DNA from: Methylomonas subterranea
Lineage (GTDB): Bacteria > Pseudomonadota > Gammaproteobacteria > Methylococcales > Methylomonadaceae
Reading direction: 5' to 3'
Length of the DNA: 64,000 nt
Assembly: GCF_024505185.1 (NCBI RefSeq)
Contig: NZ_JANIBJ010000016.1
Span: 41,520 to 105,519 of the forward strand
The notes under the pieces are model-generated. The model searched no databases and was not told the DNA's origin. It saw only the letters and a list, made by a program, of their open reading frames with translations. Positions 26,215 to 35,318 of this stretch are shown here, in pieces. Every line of letters begins with the position of its first letter. The stretch's first letter is position 1. A program made the translations under genes and the position numbers.

Positions 26215-26874
26215 TCAGACTTCGTCAATGATGTAACCCACCCCTCGAATGGTGCGGATCAGATTGGCATCCAGTTTTTTACGCAAATGATGAATATGCA
26301 CTTCGACCGCGTTGCTTTCCACTTCCGACCCCCAGGCATACAGAGCCTCCTCCAGCCGGGCGCGGGAAGTGACATGGCCGATATGCATCATCAGGTAGTT
26401 TAAAATCTCGTATTCCTTTTGCGACAACTCCACCGCCGCGCCGTTGTAGAACACCTGATGCGCGGCCGGATCCACGGTAACGCCCTTATGCTCCAACAAC
26501 GGCGCGCCATGCCCCTCGTTACGGCGCGCCAACGCCCTCAGGCGGGCACAAATCTCGGTCAGATCGAACGGTTTGCAGACAAAATCATCCGCGCCGCTAT
26601 CCAGCCCGGCCACCCGCTCCGAAACGCCATCGCGGGCGGTCAATACCAACACCGGCGTATTGTCCTTGCGTCTTCGCAGGTTTTTCAGCACGCTCATGCC
26701 ATCCATGCGCGGCAAATTCAGGTCCAGCACAATCAAATCATAATGATTCAGCTTTAACGCCTCGTCGGCCTGGGCGCCATCGGTCAACCAATCCACCGCG
26801 TAACCCTCCAGACTTAGACCGGCCTTCAAACCATCGCCGAGTATGGCGTCGTCTTCTATCAATAACAATCGCAT
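26215..26874 (-). CDS. OmpR-family response regulator, QseB type
   Basis: 219 residues: receiver domain with the acidic pocket (EDD at 8-10), phosphoacceptor D51 (LIVLDLNLP), T/A and K switch residues (VLTARD, VCKPF), then a winged-helix DNA-binding domain (SQKEYEILNYLMMH and VEVHIHHLRKKLDANLIRTIRGVGY). It is the first gene of a run regulator-kinase-BNR-copC-lipoprotein on one strand. Autoregulation and control of that run are plausible, but no operator was identified upstream. Confidence 0.93.
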   Translation of the reverse strand: MRLLLIEDDAILGDGLKAGLSLEGYAVDWLTDGAQADEALKLNHYDLIVLDLNLPRMDGMSVLKNLRRRKDNTPVLVLTARDGVSERVAGLDSGADDFVCKPFDLTEICARLRALARRNEGHGAPLLEHKGVTVDPAAHQVFYNGAAVELSQKEYEILNYLMMHIGHVTSRARLEEALYAWGSEVESNAVEVHIHHLRKKLDANLIRTIRGVGYIIDEV

Positions 26875-26965
26875 AAAATTTTATGAATCAGTTGGCTGAT
26901 TTAGGAACATTTCAATTCAAATACCGTTTTTTGTTCCCTTCGCGCCGGCGCGAGGAATCGGATAG

Positions 26966-27151
26966 GCCAAAACCCGTGACACAAAGGGATATACCTATCT
27001 GACATCGAATTTCGGCATTAACGCATCAGGCGTCGGGGTGTTCGGCAAAGGCTGTGCCAGCATGGACGCTGTCACAGAGCCTACATGGACGTATTTACGG
27101 CGTCCCTTGACGCACACCCCGACGCCAAAACCCATGGCACAAAGGGATATA
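26966..27151. repeat. Intergenic 28-nt direct repeats
   Basis: Two copies, 26966-26993 and 27124-27151, match at 26 of 28 bases (shared end CACAAAGGGATATA). They bracket the inverted repeat at 27029-27126 in a 410-base spacer between the response regulator and nfeD. No gene is seen in this spacer. Confidence 0.7.
27029..27126. repeat. Inverted-repeat element, 12-bp arms
   Basis: GGCGTCGGGGTG at 27029-27040 and its exact complement CACCCCGACGCC at 27115-27126 enclose 74 bases with further short pairings such as GGACG/CGTCC. This resembles a palindromic intergenic repeat unit; part of it (27079-27106) recurs near 22348. It could form a structured RNA or be a non-autonomous repeat. Confidence 0.65.
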
Positions 27152-27284
27152 AGCCGGTCATTGTAACAAGGAATCATTGACCTTAATGCCGCCGCAAGCG
27201 GTTCAAGCCAATACGAAAGCGGAAAAGCACTGTCGGGGATGAACGCCAGCAAGGCATGCACCCCGACCATGGCCTGCGGGCGCA

Positions 27285-27728
27285 TCACCCGCAAACTTCC
27301 ACCTCAAACACCGTTCCCTTTACCGCCACCACCTTAACCTTGGTACCGACCGGACAATCCTCGCCCTGGGCTTGCCACAGGCTGTCACCCACCTTGATTT
27401 TGCCCTGGCCGTTTTCAATAGCGGTTACCACATTGAAAACCCGGCCGATATATTGGGCACCGCGTCGATTCAACAGCGGCTGATCGCTTTCCTGAGACTT
27501 TGCGCTGACGTAACGCCGCCAAACCATTATCGAAGCAACCGCCATCAACGAAAACAGCAGCAATTGCACCTCGAATGGGGCAGAGGGGATCATCAACAAA
27601 ATAGACCCAACCACAAACGCCGACACCGCCAACCACAAAAAAAAGAAGCCGGGGGCCAGCAGTTCCACAGCCAAAAACCCCACCGCCACTACCCACCAAT
27701 ACCAAAACACGATCTCCAACTCGGCCAT
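27285..27728 (-). CDS. NfeD-family membrane protein
   Basis: 147 residues: three to four N-terminal membrane helices (VVAVGFLAVELLAPGFFFLWL, SAFVVGSILLMI, LLLFSLMAVASIMVW) then a soluble OB-fold domain (RRGAQYIGRVFNVVTAIENG, VGTKVKVVAVKGTVFEVE). Short NfeD proteins partner with SPFH membrane proteins, and here the SPFH gene lies immediately upstream, two bases away. The pair probably organises inner-membrane microdomains or protein quality control. Confidence 0.9.
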   Translation of the reverse strand: MAELEIVFWYWWVVAVGFLAVELLAPGFFFLWLAVSAFVVGSILLMIPSAPFEVQLLLFSLMAVASIMVWRRYVSAKSQESDQPLLNRRGAQYIGRVFNVVTAIENGQGKIKVGDSLWQAQGEDCPVGTKVKVVAVKGTVFEVEVCG

Positions 27729-27730
27729 GG

Positions 27731-28651
27731 TCAGGCCTTTTTGTTCAGCGCTTCTTTGGCCAATTCGCCTATACCGCCCAAGGCACCGATCACGCTGGAG
27801 GCTTCCAGCGGCATGAAGATCAATTTGCTGTTATTGGCCGCGGCCACGTCTTTCAACGATTCGATGTATTTTTGCGCCACGAAGTAATTGATGGCCTGTA
27901 CGTCGCTCTTGGAAATGGCTTCCGATACCATCATGGTGGCGCGGGCTTCGGCTTCCGCCATGCGTTCGCGCGCCTCCGCCTCGCGGAAAGCGGCTTCCTT
28001 GCGGCCCTCGGCCTCCAAAATGGCGCTTTGCTTCAAGCCTTCGGCTTTCAATATCTCCGCCTGCCGCATGCCTTCCGCTTCCAGAATTTGCGCGCGCTTT
28101 TCCCGTTCGGCCTTCATTTGCCGGGCCATGGAATCCACCAAGTCCTTGGGTGGCGAAATATCCTTGATTTCGATACGGGTGACCTTGATCCCCCACGGCG
28201 AAGTGGCTTCGTCAACCACGCCCAAAAGCCGGGCATTGATTTCATCGCGGCGCGACAGCAATTCGTCCAGGTCCATCGACCCCATTACGGTACGGATATT
28301 GGTCATCACCAGATTGATGATGGCCATATCCAGATAAGTGATTTCATAAGCCGCTTTTGCGGCGTCCATAACTTGGTAAAACACCACGCCATCTACCCGC
28401 ACCATGGCGTTATCCTTGGTGATCACCTCTTGCGACGGTACATCCAGCACCTGTTCCATCATATTCAATTTACGGCCTATGCGGTCGATGATGGGCATGA
28501 TGATATTCAAACCCGGGGTCAAGGTATTGGTATATTTCCCGAAGCGCTCAACGGTATATTCCATGCCTTGCGGCACGGACTTGACACTCATGAACACCAA
28601 TAACACCGCAAACACAAACAGCATGGTTACAAACAAGCCAAAGCCGCCCAT
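27731..28651 (-). CDS. qmcA: SPFH/Band 7 (stomatin-like) membrane protein, QmcA type
   Basis: 306 residues: one N-terminal membrane helix (LFVTMLFVFAVLLVFMSV), the SPFH domain (VPQGMEYTVERFGKYTNTL, MEQVLDVPSQEVITKDNA), then a long alanine/glutamate-rich coiled coil (ILEAEGMRQAEILKAEG) and a hydrophobic C-terminal end. It forms large ring oligomers in the inner membrane in homologues. It is co-transcribed with the NfeD partner gene, the common arrangement. Confidence 0.92.
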   Translation of the reverse strand: MGGFGLFVTMLFVFAVLLVFMSVKSVPQGMEYTVERFGKYTNTLTPGLNIIMPIIDRIGRKLNMMEQVLDVPSQEVITKDNAMVRVDGVVFYQVMDAAKAAYEITYLDMAIINLVMTNIRTVMGSMDLDELLSRRDEINARLLGVVDEATSPWGIKVTRIEIKDISPPKDLVDSMARQMKAEREKRAQILEAEGMRQAEILKAEGLKQSAILEAEGRKEAAFREAEARERMAEAEARATMMVSEAISKSDVQAINYFVAQKYIESLKDVAAANNSKLIFMPLEASSVIGALGGIGELAKEALNKKA

Positions 28652-28755
28652 AACGCCTCCTAAATTTTCTGATTGAAATTATTGTTTATTGCAAACTGTC
28701 ACCCGACTAATAATAATGCATCACTCTCAAACTTGCTGGTTATAGGACCCGATTC

Positions 28756-29019
28756 ATGAACACCCTGATTTATTACAGCTTTAGCGTACTATTCGTTTGC
28801 ATACTGGTGCTGATCGTCGGCATGATAAAGCCCAAGTGGGTATTTCTTTGGATGGAAAAACCGGGTCGACTACCCGTATTGATGGTGGCGCTAGCTCTGT
28901 TTATGGTCTTCGCGGTGATGTTCGGCGAAGGTAACAAGCAGTTACAGCAAGAAAAAGCCCAGCAGATCAAACAGCAGACTACCCAACAACCCGGCGCGGA
29001 AGTCCCCGACCTGCATTGA
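28756..29019 (+). CDS. Small two-helix membrane protein
   Basis: 87 residues with two hydrophobic segments (about 6-24 and 39-56) and a glutamine-rich, charged tail (QLQQEKAQQIKQQTTQQ) likely in the cytoplasm or periplasm. I do not recognise it beyond the KPKWVFLWMEKPGR loop, which resembles small proteins of unknown function. It is divergent from the SPFH gene, and its stop comes two bases before the convergent TgpA-like gene. Confidence 0.65.
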   Translation: MNTLIYYSFSVLFVCILVLIVGMIKPKWVFLWMEKPGRLPVLMVALALFMVFAVMFGEGNKQLQQEKAQQIKQQTTQQPGAEVPDLH

Positions 29020-29021
29020 AA

Positions 29022-30983
29022 TCAGCGCCTTTTTTTGACGCTGAACGCATCGACAAGATTTTTTAAACGTTGCAAATCGCCGGCCTTCGCGTCGGCCTGA
29101 TAGCGCAGACGGATAAACAGAGCGCTGATTTGCTCTATTCGTCCGGCCAATTCCGGCAACTGCTTTTGGGCTCGCCCGGCAAAGTCTTTCGCCCCCTCCC
29201 CTTGGCCGATCACCACCCCGGCATCAGCCAACTTGCCGCAAAACCGCCGATAAACCAATAAGGGCTTATCGGCGGTTTTTGCCGGTTTTTTCAGCAGCCA
29301 CCACGCCAGGGGCAACGTGACCGCCAGCAGACTACCCAACAGCCATTTGACCAAGGGGGAGATGCCGTCTATTCCCAGGGTCCGCAAAAATTGCATCTGA
29401 TTGGCGCCACTGTAGTTGATAACCCAGCGTTGCCAGTTGTAATCCACGCTCTGCCATAACTGCCGGCCACGCTTGAACCAGTTCAAGGCCGCCGAATCGC
29501 CCGTTAACGGCCCGAAATTCACCGCGCCACTGGCAATTTGCAAATCCACATTCACCCCGCGCTCCACCCGCTCCGGCGCCACCGCCGCCGTGGGGTCGAA
29601 TCTGACCCAGCCCTTGTTCTCCAGCCACGCCTCGGCCCAGGCATGCGCATCGGCTTGGCGGACTTCCAAAAAGCCGCCTACCTTGTTGAATTCGCCCCCT
29701 TGATAACCGCCGATCACCCGCGCCGGAATCTTGGCAATCCGCAACAGGTAAACAAAGGCGGCAGCGTAATGGCTACAAAATCCGCTGCGGGTTTCGAATA
29801 AAAACGTGTCGATGGGATTTTCCGGCATCAAGGGTGGCGCCAGCGTGTAAAAAAACGCTTCCCGCCTGAAGTGATTCAACAAATTTTGAATGAATTGTTC
29901 GGGAGAAGCATTGCCGCCACCCAGGGCCTTGATCAATGCCAATTGCCTGTCCGATGCCGCCAGGGGCAATTGCAGATTTTCCCGGTAGTCGGCCGGGCTG
30001 AGAGGGCCGGTATTATAGAAGGGGCGAGAAACAATTTTGTACTCGGCGCGATCGGCCGGCCTTTTGTCGCTGCGCAACTGAAAACCGTGGATGCTGCGCA
30101 ATCCGGCGCCGAAACTTTCCGGCATTTCCAGCCCGAAAACCCAGTTTTGCTTTTGCGGCTCCATCAACAAGGTATATCGATAGGCATCGCCGCTAAACTC
30201 GGGGGGCCGAGCCGACGTGTCGCGGCTGGAGTCAACCGTCCAGCGCACGCCATCGGTGCGCGAATAGACCGCGCCGCGCCAATAGCGCAGAAGCGGTGGC
30301 GGAACATCGCCCTCAAACCTGACCCTGAACACCAACTCATCCGACAAACTCAAATCGCTGATCGAACCGGGCTCCAGTGTATCGCTAAGTCCGGACAGGG
30401 CCTTGTTGTCGTCGGCCAGCCACATCCAACGCGGCGCTTCCAGCCGTGGAAACAACACAAAAAGCACCAAGGCCAAGGGCAAAGCCTGTAAAACGATGGC
30501 GGTCGCGGTTTTTAGCGCGGCTCGGGTTTCCACCCGCTCGGCGGTTTGGACGATCAAGGTAGCCAATAACAGGATACAAACCAACAAAATATAGCCGGCC
30601 ATCAGAATGCTTTGTTCGTATAAAAACTGCGAAGCGGCCACGATGAAGGCCAGATATACCACCAATAGCACGTCGCGTCGGCCACGAATCTCCAGCAGCT
30701 TTAAACCCAGCGCCACCACAATCAATCCGGTACCGGCATCGCGGCCGAACACGCCGCGCTGCTGGCTGAGCAACAATGCCACGCCCAACAACGTCAATAA
30801 AAACAATTGCCAACGCTTTGGCAACCACCCCGGGTAACGAACAGCCATGAAGCGCCAGACCAGCATAACCGCGAAAAAGCCGAACAACGGCCAGGGAATA
30901 TGCCAGCCGTGCGGCAGCGTGATCAGCAAAAGCGAGCCCAACAAAAAACTCAGTCCTCGCCGATCAAGCGCCCCCACCATCAT
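29022..30983 (-). CDS. TgpA-like membrane transglutaminase (DUF3488)
   Basis: 653 residues: a cluster of about six N-terminal membrane helices (DUF3488), a periplasmic transglutaminase core with catalytic Cys in TRSGFCSHYAAAFVYLLR, His in QADAHAWAEAWL and Asp in WVRFDPTAAV, then another membrane helix and a C-terminal DUF4129-like domain. Homologues in Pseudomonas are essential envelope proteins. It is the third gene of MoxR-DUF58-TgpA, starting directly after the DUF58 stop, a widely conserved trio. Confidence 0.93.
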   Translation of the reverse strand: MMVGALDRRGLSFLLGSLLLITLPHGWHIPWPLFGFFAVMLVWRFMAVRYPGWLPKRWQLFLLTLLGVALLLSQQRGVFGRDAGTGLIVVALGLKLLEIRGRRDVLLVVYLAFIVAASQFLYEQSILMAGYILLVCILLLATLIVQTAERVETRAALKTATAIVLQALPLALVLFVLFPRLEAPRWMWLADDNKALSGLSDTLEPGSISDLSLSDELVFRVRFEGDVPPPLLRYWRGAVYSRTDGVRWTVDSSRDTSARPPEFSGDAYRYTLLMEPQKQNWVFGLEMPESFGAGLRSIHGFQLRSDKRPADRAEYKIVSRPFYNTGPLSPADYRENLQLPLAASDRQLALIKALGGGNASPEQFIQNLLNHFRREAFFYTLAPPLMPENPIDTFLFETRSGFCSHYAAAFVYLLRIAKIPARVIGGYQGGEFNKVGGFLEVRQADAHAWAEAWLENKGWVRFDPTAAVAPERVERGVNVDLQIASGAVNFGPLTGDSAALNWFKRGRQLWQSVDYNWQRWVINYSGANQMQFLRTLGIDGISPLVKWLLGSLLAVTLPLAWWLLKKPAKTADKPLLVYRRFCGKLADAGVVIGQGEGAKDFAGRAQKQLPELAGRIEQISALFIRLRYQADAKAGDLQRLKNLVDAFSVKKRR

Positions 30984-31946
30984 TTAAGATTCCAAGCCAA
31001 ACAGCGCCAAAGCGCTTAAGCAAGCCTGATTATGCGCGGCGCCACGATCCGGTTCCAACCTTACCCCCGGCAACAGCAAACCGTAGCGTCGTCCGGCCTG
31101 CTCGGCATCCACCAGCCAGCGGCACAGTTGGCCGAGCCGCGCTTCCGCATCGGCGCCGGGCGTCGTCTCATAATCCAGCCAAAGCTCGAGGCTGGAGGCA
31201 CCGGCGTATTGCTTGCTGTGCAAGCCGCGTCCCTTGGCATAGGCCTTCCAATGAATCTGCCGGATGGGGTCTCCGCTTTGATAGGATTTAAGACCATAAA
31301 ACTCGTCACCCTCGCGCTTGGACTGCCCTTGCCCACCGGGCCCGGAATCGGTTTCCGGAAACGGCAATTCCAACTTGGCCGGTTGCGGATAAACCAGCAC
31401 CCGGCTATCGAAACGCAAGGGCGACCAGGCCCGAAACAATCCCAACGGGTAACAGCTGGACAAGGTTAGAGTATCGCACGCCAACCAACCCCTCTTTTCG
31501 GCGGGCACCGCCAATGAAACGGTTTGCGTTTCCCCTGGCCGCAGCCGAATGGTCCGCGGCTCCCGCAAGCTCACGTCTATCGCCGGACGCGCTTGGTCGC
31601 CGGGATTGTGCAGCACGAAATTGAATAGCGCCTGGTCGCCGGCGAATACCGGCTGATGCTGCCCCGCTCTGACCACCAAGCCAGACAGCGCCTTGAAACT
31701 ATGCAAAATAGTCACAAAAAACACACTGGCCAGTAAAAAGCCCAACATATACGCCAAGTTATTGTTGTAAACAAAGGCTATCAGCAACACCAGAACAATC
31801 AATAACACGAACAGTAGGCCCTGCCGGGTGGGCAGAATAAACACCCGCCGTTGATCTAATTGAATAGGACCGGCGGCGGGCGCCTCGCCTATCAAAAATC
31901 GGCTCGGCTTAAACCGCTGCCGCCAGCCCAACGAACCACCATTCAC
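30984..31946 (-). CDS. DUF58 domain membrane protein
   Basis: About 320 residues with two adjacent membrane helices (GLLFVLLIVLVLLIAFVY and MLGFLLASVFFVTIL), a beta-rich segment and the DUF58 core (FYGLKSYQSGDPIRQIHWK). The GTG at 31944-31946 is proposed as start: it overlaps the MoxR stop by four bases (GTGA), and the frame upstream is only a shadow of the MoxR gene. DUF58 proteins often have a vWA-like fold and work with the adjacent MoxR ATPase. Confidence 0.88.
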   Translation of the reverse strand: MNGGSLGWRQRFKPSRFLIGEAPAAGPIQLDQRRVFILPTRQGLLFVLLIVLVLLIAFVYNNNLAYMLGFLLASVFFVTILHSFKALSGLVVRAGQHQPVFAGDQALFNFVLHNPGDQARPAIDVSLREPRTIRLRPGETQTVSLAVPAEKRGWLACDTLTLSSCYPLGLFRAWSPLRFDSRVLVYPQPAKLELPFPETDSGPGGQGQSKREGDEFYGLKSYQSGDPIRQIHWKAYAKGRGLHSKQYAGASSLELWLDYETTPGADAEARLGQLCRWLVDAEQAGRRYGLLLPGVRLEPDRGAAHNQACLSALALFGLES

Positions 31947-32848
31947 AGCACGGCCACCTGCCGCAGTATGGGGGCGACGGTAGCTCCGGAATCGCGACCG
32001 CCCGGCGACAGGCGATGCCCCGCCACCGCCGGCAACACCGCTTGCACGTCTTCCGGCAATACCGCCCCGCGCTGATCCATTAACGCCCAGGCCTTGGCGG
32101 CCGCCAACAGCGACAAACCCGCCCTTGGCGACAAGCCGCAAGGGTAGTCGTCGCAGTGGCGGGTAAAATCGATGATGGCCAGCACATAATCCAGCAGGGC
32201 TGGCGCCACATGCACGCCGGCAACTTCGTGCTGCAAGGCCGCCAGTTGCTCAGCCGGCAAATACACCGGCAGGTTTTTAATCAAGCGATGCCTGGGCTGA
32301 CCGATCAGCAGCTCCCGCTCGGCCTGTCGACTGGGGTAGCCCAATTCGATGCGCATCAAAAACCGGTCCAGTTGCGATTCCGGCAACGGAAAGGTGCCGA
32401 TTTGATAAGACGGATTTTGCGTGGCGATGACAAAAAACGGCTCGGGCAGGGGATATGTTTGACCTTCCACCGTAACCTGTCTTTCTTCCATGGCTTCCAA
32501 CAACGCGCTTTGAGCCTTTGGGGTGGCGCGGTTGATTTCATCCGCCAATATCATTTGATTGAACAAGGGGCCTTGACGAAAACTGAAACTGTTTTGCCGG
32601 CTATCGAAAACGGCGGAGCCCATGATGTCGGCCGGCAAAATATCGCTGGTAAATTGAATCCGTTGATAACCCAGGCCGAATAAATGCGCCAGGGCATGTG
32701 AAAGCGTGGTTTTGCCGACGCCGGGAATGTCTTCGATCAGCAAATGCCCCTTGGCCAACAGGCAGCAAACGGCCAAACGGATCTGCGTCCGCTTGCCGAG
32801 AATAACGCTGTCGGCACAGGCGAGCAGTTGGTGGAGAGCTTCGTGCAT
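31943..32848 (-). CDS. MoxR-family AAA+ ATPase
   Basis: 301 residues with Walker A (DIPGVGKTTL), Walker B (MILADEINRA), sensor 1 (IATQNPSYQIGTFPLPESQ) and sensor 2 (LSPRAGLSLL). These chaperone-like ATPases act on partners with vWA/DUF58 domains, often in maturation of metalloenzymes or envelope stress; the name comes from methanol oxidation genes, but this copy belongs to the general MoxR-DUF58-TgpA trio. The ATG at 32848 fits the family start (MHEALHQLL). It is divergent from a MarR regulator. Confidence 0.92.
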   Translation of the reverse strand: MHEALHQLLACADSVILGKRTQIRLAVCCLLAKGHLLIEDIPGVGKTTLSHALAHLFGLGYQRIQFTSDILPADIMGSAVFDSRQNSFSFRQGPLFNQMILADEINRATPKAQSALLEAMEERQVTVEGQTYPLPEPFFVIATQNPSYQIGTFPLPESQLDRFLMRIELGYPSRQAERELLIGQPRHRLIKNLPVYLPAEQLAALQHEVAGVHVAPALLDYVLAIIDFTRHCDDYPCGLSPRAGLSLLAAAKAWALMDQRGAVLPEDVQAVLPAVAGHRLSPGGRDSGATVAPILRQVAVL

Positions 32849-32961
32849 AATCAAACAACCGGCGGCAAAAGTCTGAATTGTGGCTCGATACGGGCCGGCA
32901 TTGCAAATGCGCCGGCATCCGGCCCGAGGCAATGTGGGCTGCTTATGCTAGAATCCTTCCA

Positions 32962-33546
32962 ATGCACGAATTGGAAACCTTTAAGCTTATCGAGCGCATC
33001 AGTTCATTGCTACGCTCGGAAGAACGCAAAAAATACGCCGCCATCGGGCTGCAACCCGTTCATGGACAGGTTCTGGAATATCTGGCCAAATGTAACCGAT
33101 ACAGCAACACGCACGCTTCCGTCGCGGAATACCTGGGGCTAACCAAAGGCACGGTTTCGCAAAGCATTCAGATTCTGGAACGCAAGCGCTACCTGCAAAA
33201 AACCACCGACAGCCTTGACGGCCGCGTCGTGCATTTAAGCCTGACCGAAGCCGGCATGGCCTTGGTCGATGAGCTGAAACCCCTGGATATATTCAAACAA
33301 GCGGAACGGGAAGTCAGCCATCAGGAATTCGACTCCATCGGCAACGCCCTGCAAACCACCCTGAGCGTGCTGCAAAAAGTCAATCAAAGCAAAAGTTTCG
33401 GCATGTGCCGCAGTTGCGAACATTTCAGGGTAGTGGCCCATCATTACCAGTGCGGAATGACAGACGAAGCCCTGGAACGCGACGATACTGATAAGATATG
33501 CCGAGATCATATTCCCAAACCCAACCCCGTCATCAATCAAGAGTAA
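32962..33546 (+). CDS. MarR-family regulator with Cys/His-rich C-terminal tail
   Basis: 194 residues. The winged-helix core includes NTHASVAEYLGLTKGTVSQS (recognition region) and a wing DSLDGRVVHLSLTEAG. After the core comes an extra tail with CRSCEHFRVVAHHYQCGM and a later CRDH, a set of four cysteines and several histidines that could bind zinc, iron or an Fe-S cluster. The ATG at 32962 fits the family start; an upstream start adds unlikely residues. It is divergent from the MoxR operon and followed five bases later by ubiK, so it may control either. Confidence 0.82.
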   Translation: MHELETFKLIERISSLLRSEERKKYAAIGLQPVHGQVLEYLAKCNRYSNTHASVAEYLGLTKGTVSQSIQILERKRYLQKTTDSLDGRVVHLSLTEAGMALVDELKPLDIFKQAEREVSHQEFDSIGNALQTTLSVLQKVNQSKSFGMCRSCEHFRVVAHHYQCGMTDEALERDDTDKICRDHIPKPNPVINQE

Positions 33547-33551
33547 TTACC

Positions 33552-33803
33552 ATGTTCGATCCAAAATCCATTGACAATATCGCCGAGCGTATTGCCGGCG
33601 CCATTCCACCCGGCTTAAGCCACTTCAAGGATGATATGGAAAAAAACGTCCATGCCTTGCTACAAAGCTTTTTTTCCAAGCTGGACTTAGTCAGCCGGGA
33701 AGAATTTGAAGTACAAAAAGCCGTGCTGGCCAAAACCCGCGCCCGCCTGGAAGACCTGGAAAAGCGCGTGGCGGAGTTGGAAAAACAGCTGACGCCCGAG
33801 TAA
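33552..33803 (+). CDS. ubiK: Ubiquinone biosynthesis accessory factor UbiK
   Basis: 83 residues, the YqiC/UbiK family: an amphipathic N-terminal helix (SIDNIAERIAGAIPPG), then a C-terminal coiled coil (KTRARLEDLEKRVAELEKQL). In E. coli it forms a complex with UbiJ and supports aerobic ubiquinone synthesis. It lies between the MarR gene and comM, an arrangement near comM that is common. Confidence 0.92.
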   Translation: MFDPKSIDNIAERIAGAIPPGLSHFKDDMEKNVHALLQSFFSKLDLVSREEFEVQKAVLAKTRARLEDLEKRVAELEKQLTPE

Positions 33804-33809
33804 AGCGCC

Positions 33810-35318
33810 ATGTCCCTGGCCGTTGTGTTCAGCCGGGGCCGTTCCGGTATCGATGCACCGTTGGTGACTGTTGAAGTGCACGTCAGCAACGGCTTGCCGG
33901 CGCTCAATATCGTCGGTCTGCCGGAAACGGCCGTCAAGGAAAGCAAGGACAGGGTGCGCGGCGCGATCATCAACTCGCGCTTCGAGTTTCCGTTTCAGCG
34001 TATCACCATCAATCTGGCGCCCGCCGATTTGCCCAAGGAAGGCGGCCGCTTCGACTTGGCCATTGCACTCGGCATATTGGCGGCTTCCGGCCAAATACCC
34101 AAGGACAATCTGCCGAGTTACGAATGTTTGGGCGAATTGTCCTTGGGCGGCGAGTTGCGGCCCATTGCCGGGGCTTTGCCGGTAGCGATACACTGCCGCG
34201 ACGCCGCCAGGCAACTGATTCTACCTGTTGGCTGCGCCGATGAAGCCAGCCTGATCAACGATGCGCAAATTTTGCCCGCCCGAACCTTGCTGGAAGTGTG
34301 CGCCCACTTGAGCGGGCAAAGTCCCATCCCGCTTGCCAAAACCGCCACCTTGGCGGAAACCGGACAATTCGAGATCGATTTTGCCGATGTGCACGGCCAG
34401 TTTCATGTCAAACGGGCCTTCGAAATCGCCGCCGTCGGCGCGCATAATGTTTTGCTGTTGGGGCCGCCCGGCACCGGAAAATCCATGCTGGCGGCCCGCC
34501 TGCCCACCATCCTGCCGGAACTGAGCGAACAACAGGCTCAGGAGACCGCCGCCATCGCCTCCATCAGCGACCAAGGCCTGGATATCGGGAAATGGCGCAA
34601 GCCGCCCTTTCGCGCGCCGCATCACACGGCCTCCGCCGCCGCATTGGTCGGCGGCGGCAGCAATCCGAAACCGGGCGAAATATCCCTGTCCCATCATGGC
34701 GCCCTGTTCCTGGACGAACTGCCGGAATTCGATCGCAAAGTGCTGGAAGTACTGCGAGAACCGCTGGAAACCGGCCATATCACCATCTCTCGCGCCAACC
34801 GTCAGGCCGACTTTCCGGCCCGCTTTCAACTGATAGCCGCCATGAATCCCTGTCCGTGCGGCTATCTGGGCGACGCCTCCGGCCGCTGCCATTGCAGCTC
34901 CGAGCAGATTGCGCGTTATCGCGCCCGCGTCTCGGGACCCTTGCTGGATAGAATCGACATGCATCTGGAGGTGCCGCGCGTGGCGCTGGATGTATTAAGA
35001 AAAGGCGCCAAGGAAGGTGAGGAAAGCAGCCAAATGATCCGCGAACGCGTAATCGCCGCCAGGCAAATAGCCCATCAACGCCAGGGCAAAACCAATTCGG
35101 AACTGAATGCCAAGGAAATCAAAGTCTATTGCGAACTCAGCGAAGCCGGACATCGCCTGCTGGAACAGGCGCTGGAAAAGTTCGGCCTCTCCCACCGGGC
35201 CTATCACCGCATCTTAAAACTGGCCCGCAGTATTGCCGACCTGGCGGACTCCCAAAACGTGGAAATCAAGCATCTGAGCGAAGCCATCGGCTATCGAAAA
35301 CTGGATAGAAGCCGTTGA
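33810..35318 (+). CDS. comM: YifB/ComM Mg-chelatase-like AAA+ protein
   Basis: 502 residues: an N-terminal ChlI-like domain (VEVHVSNGLPALNIVGLPE), a Walker A (LLGPPGTGKSMLAARLP), Walker B (GALFLDELPEF), an arginine-rich loop and a C-terminal Mg-chelatase domain (NPCPCGYLGD, YRARVSGPLLDRIDMHLE). ComM is a hexameric helicase that aids branch migration in natural transformation. It starts six bases after ubiK. Convergent with thyA. Confidence 0.95.
   Translation: MSLAVVFSRGRSGIDAPLVTVEVHVSNGLPALNIVGLPETAVKESKDRVRGAIINSRFEFPFQRITINLAPADLPKEGGRFDLAIALGILAASGQIPKDNLPSYECLGELSLGGELRPIAGALPVAIHCRDAARQLILPVGCADEASLINDAQILPARTLLEVCAHLSGQSPIPLAKTATLAETGQFEIDFADVHGQFHVKRAFEIAAVGAHNVLLLGPPGTGKSMLAARLPTILPELSEQQAQETAAIASISDQGLDIGKWRKPPFRAPHHTASAAALVGGGSNPKPGEISLSHHGALFLDELPEFDRKVLEVLREPLETGHITISRANRQADFPARFQLIAAMNPCPCGYLGDASGRCHCSSEQIARYRARVSGPLLDRIDMHLEVPRVALDVLRKGAKEGEESSQMIRERVIAARQIAHQRQGKTNSELNAKEIKVYCELSEAGHRLLEQALEKFGLSHRAYHRILKLARSIADLADSQNVEIKHLSEAIGYRKLDRSR

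Noticed and set aside
31947..32141. N-terminal extension of the DUF58 protein
   Set aside because: It reads through the MoxR gene in another frame and is glycine/arginine-rich; the GTG at 31946 overlaps the MoxR stop neatly.
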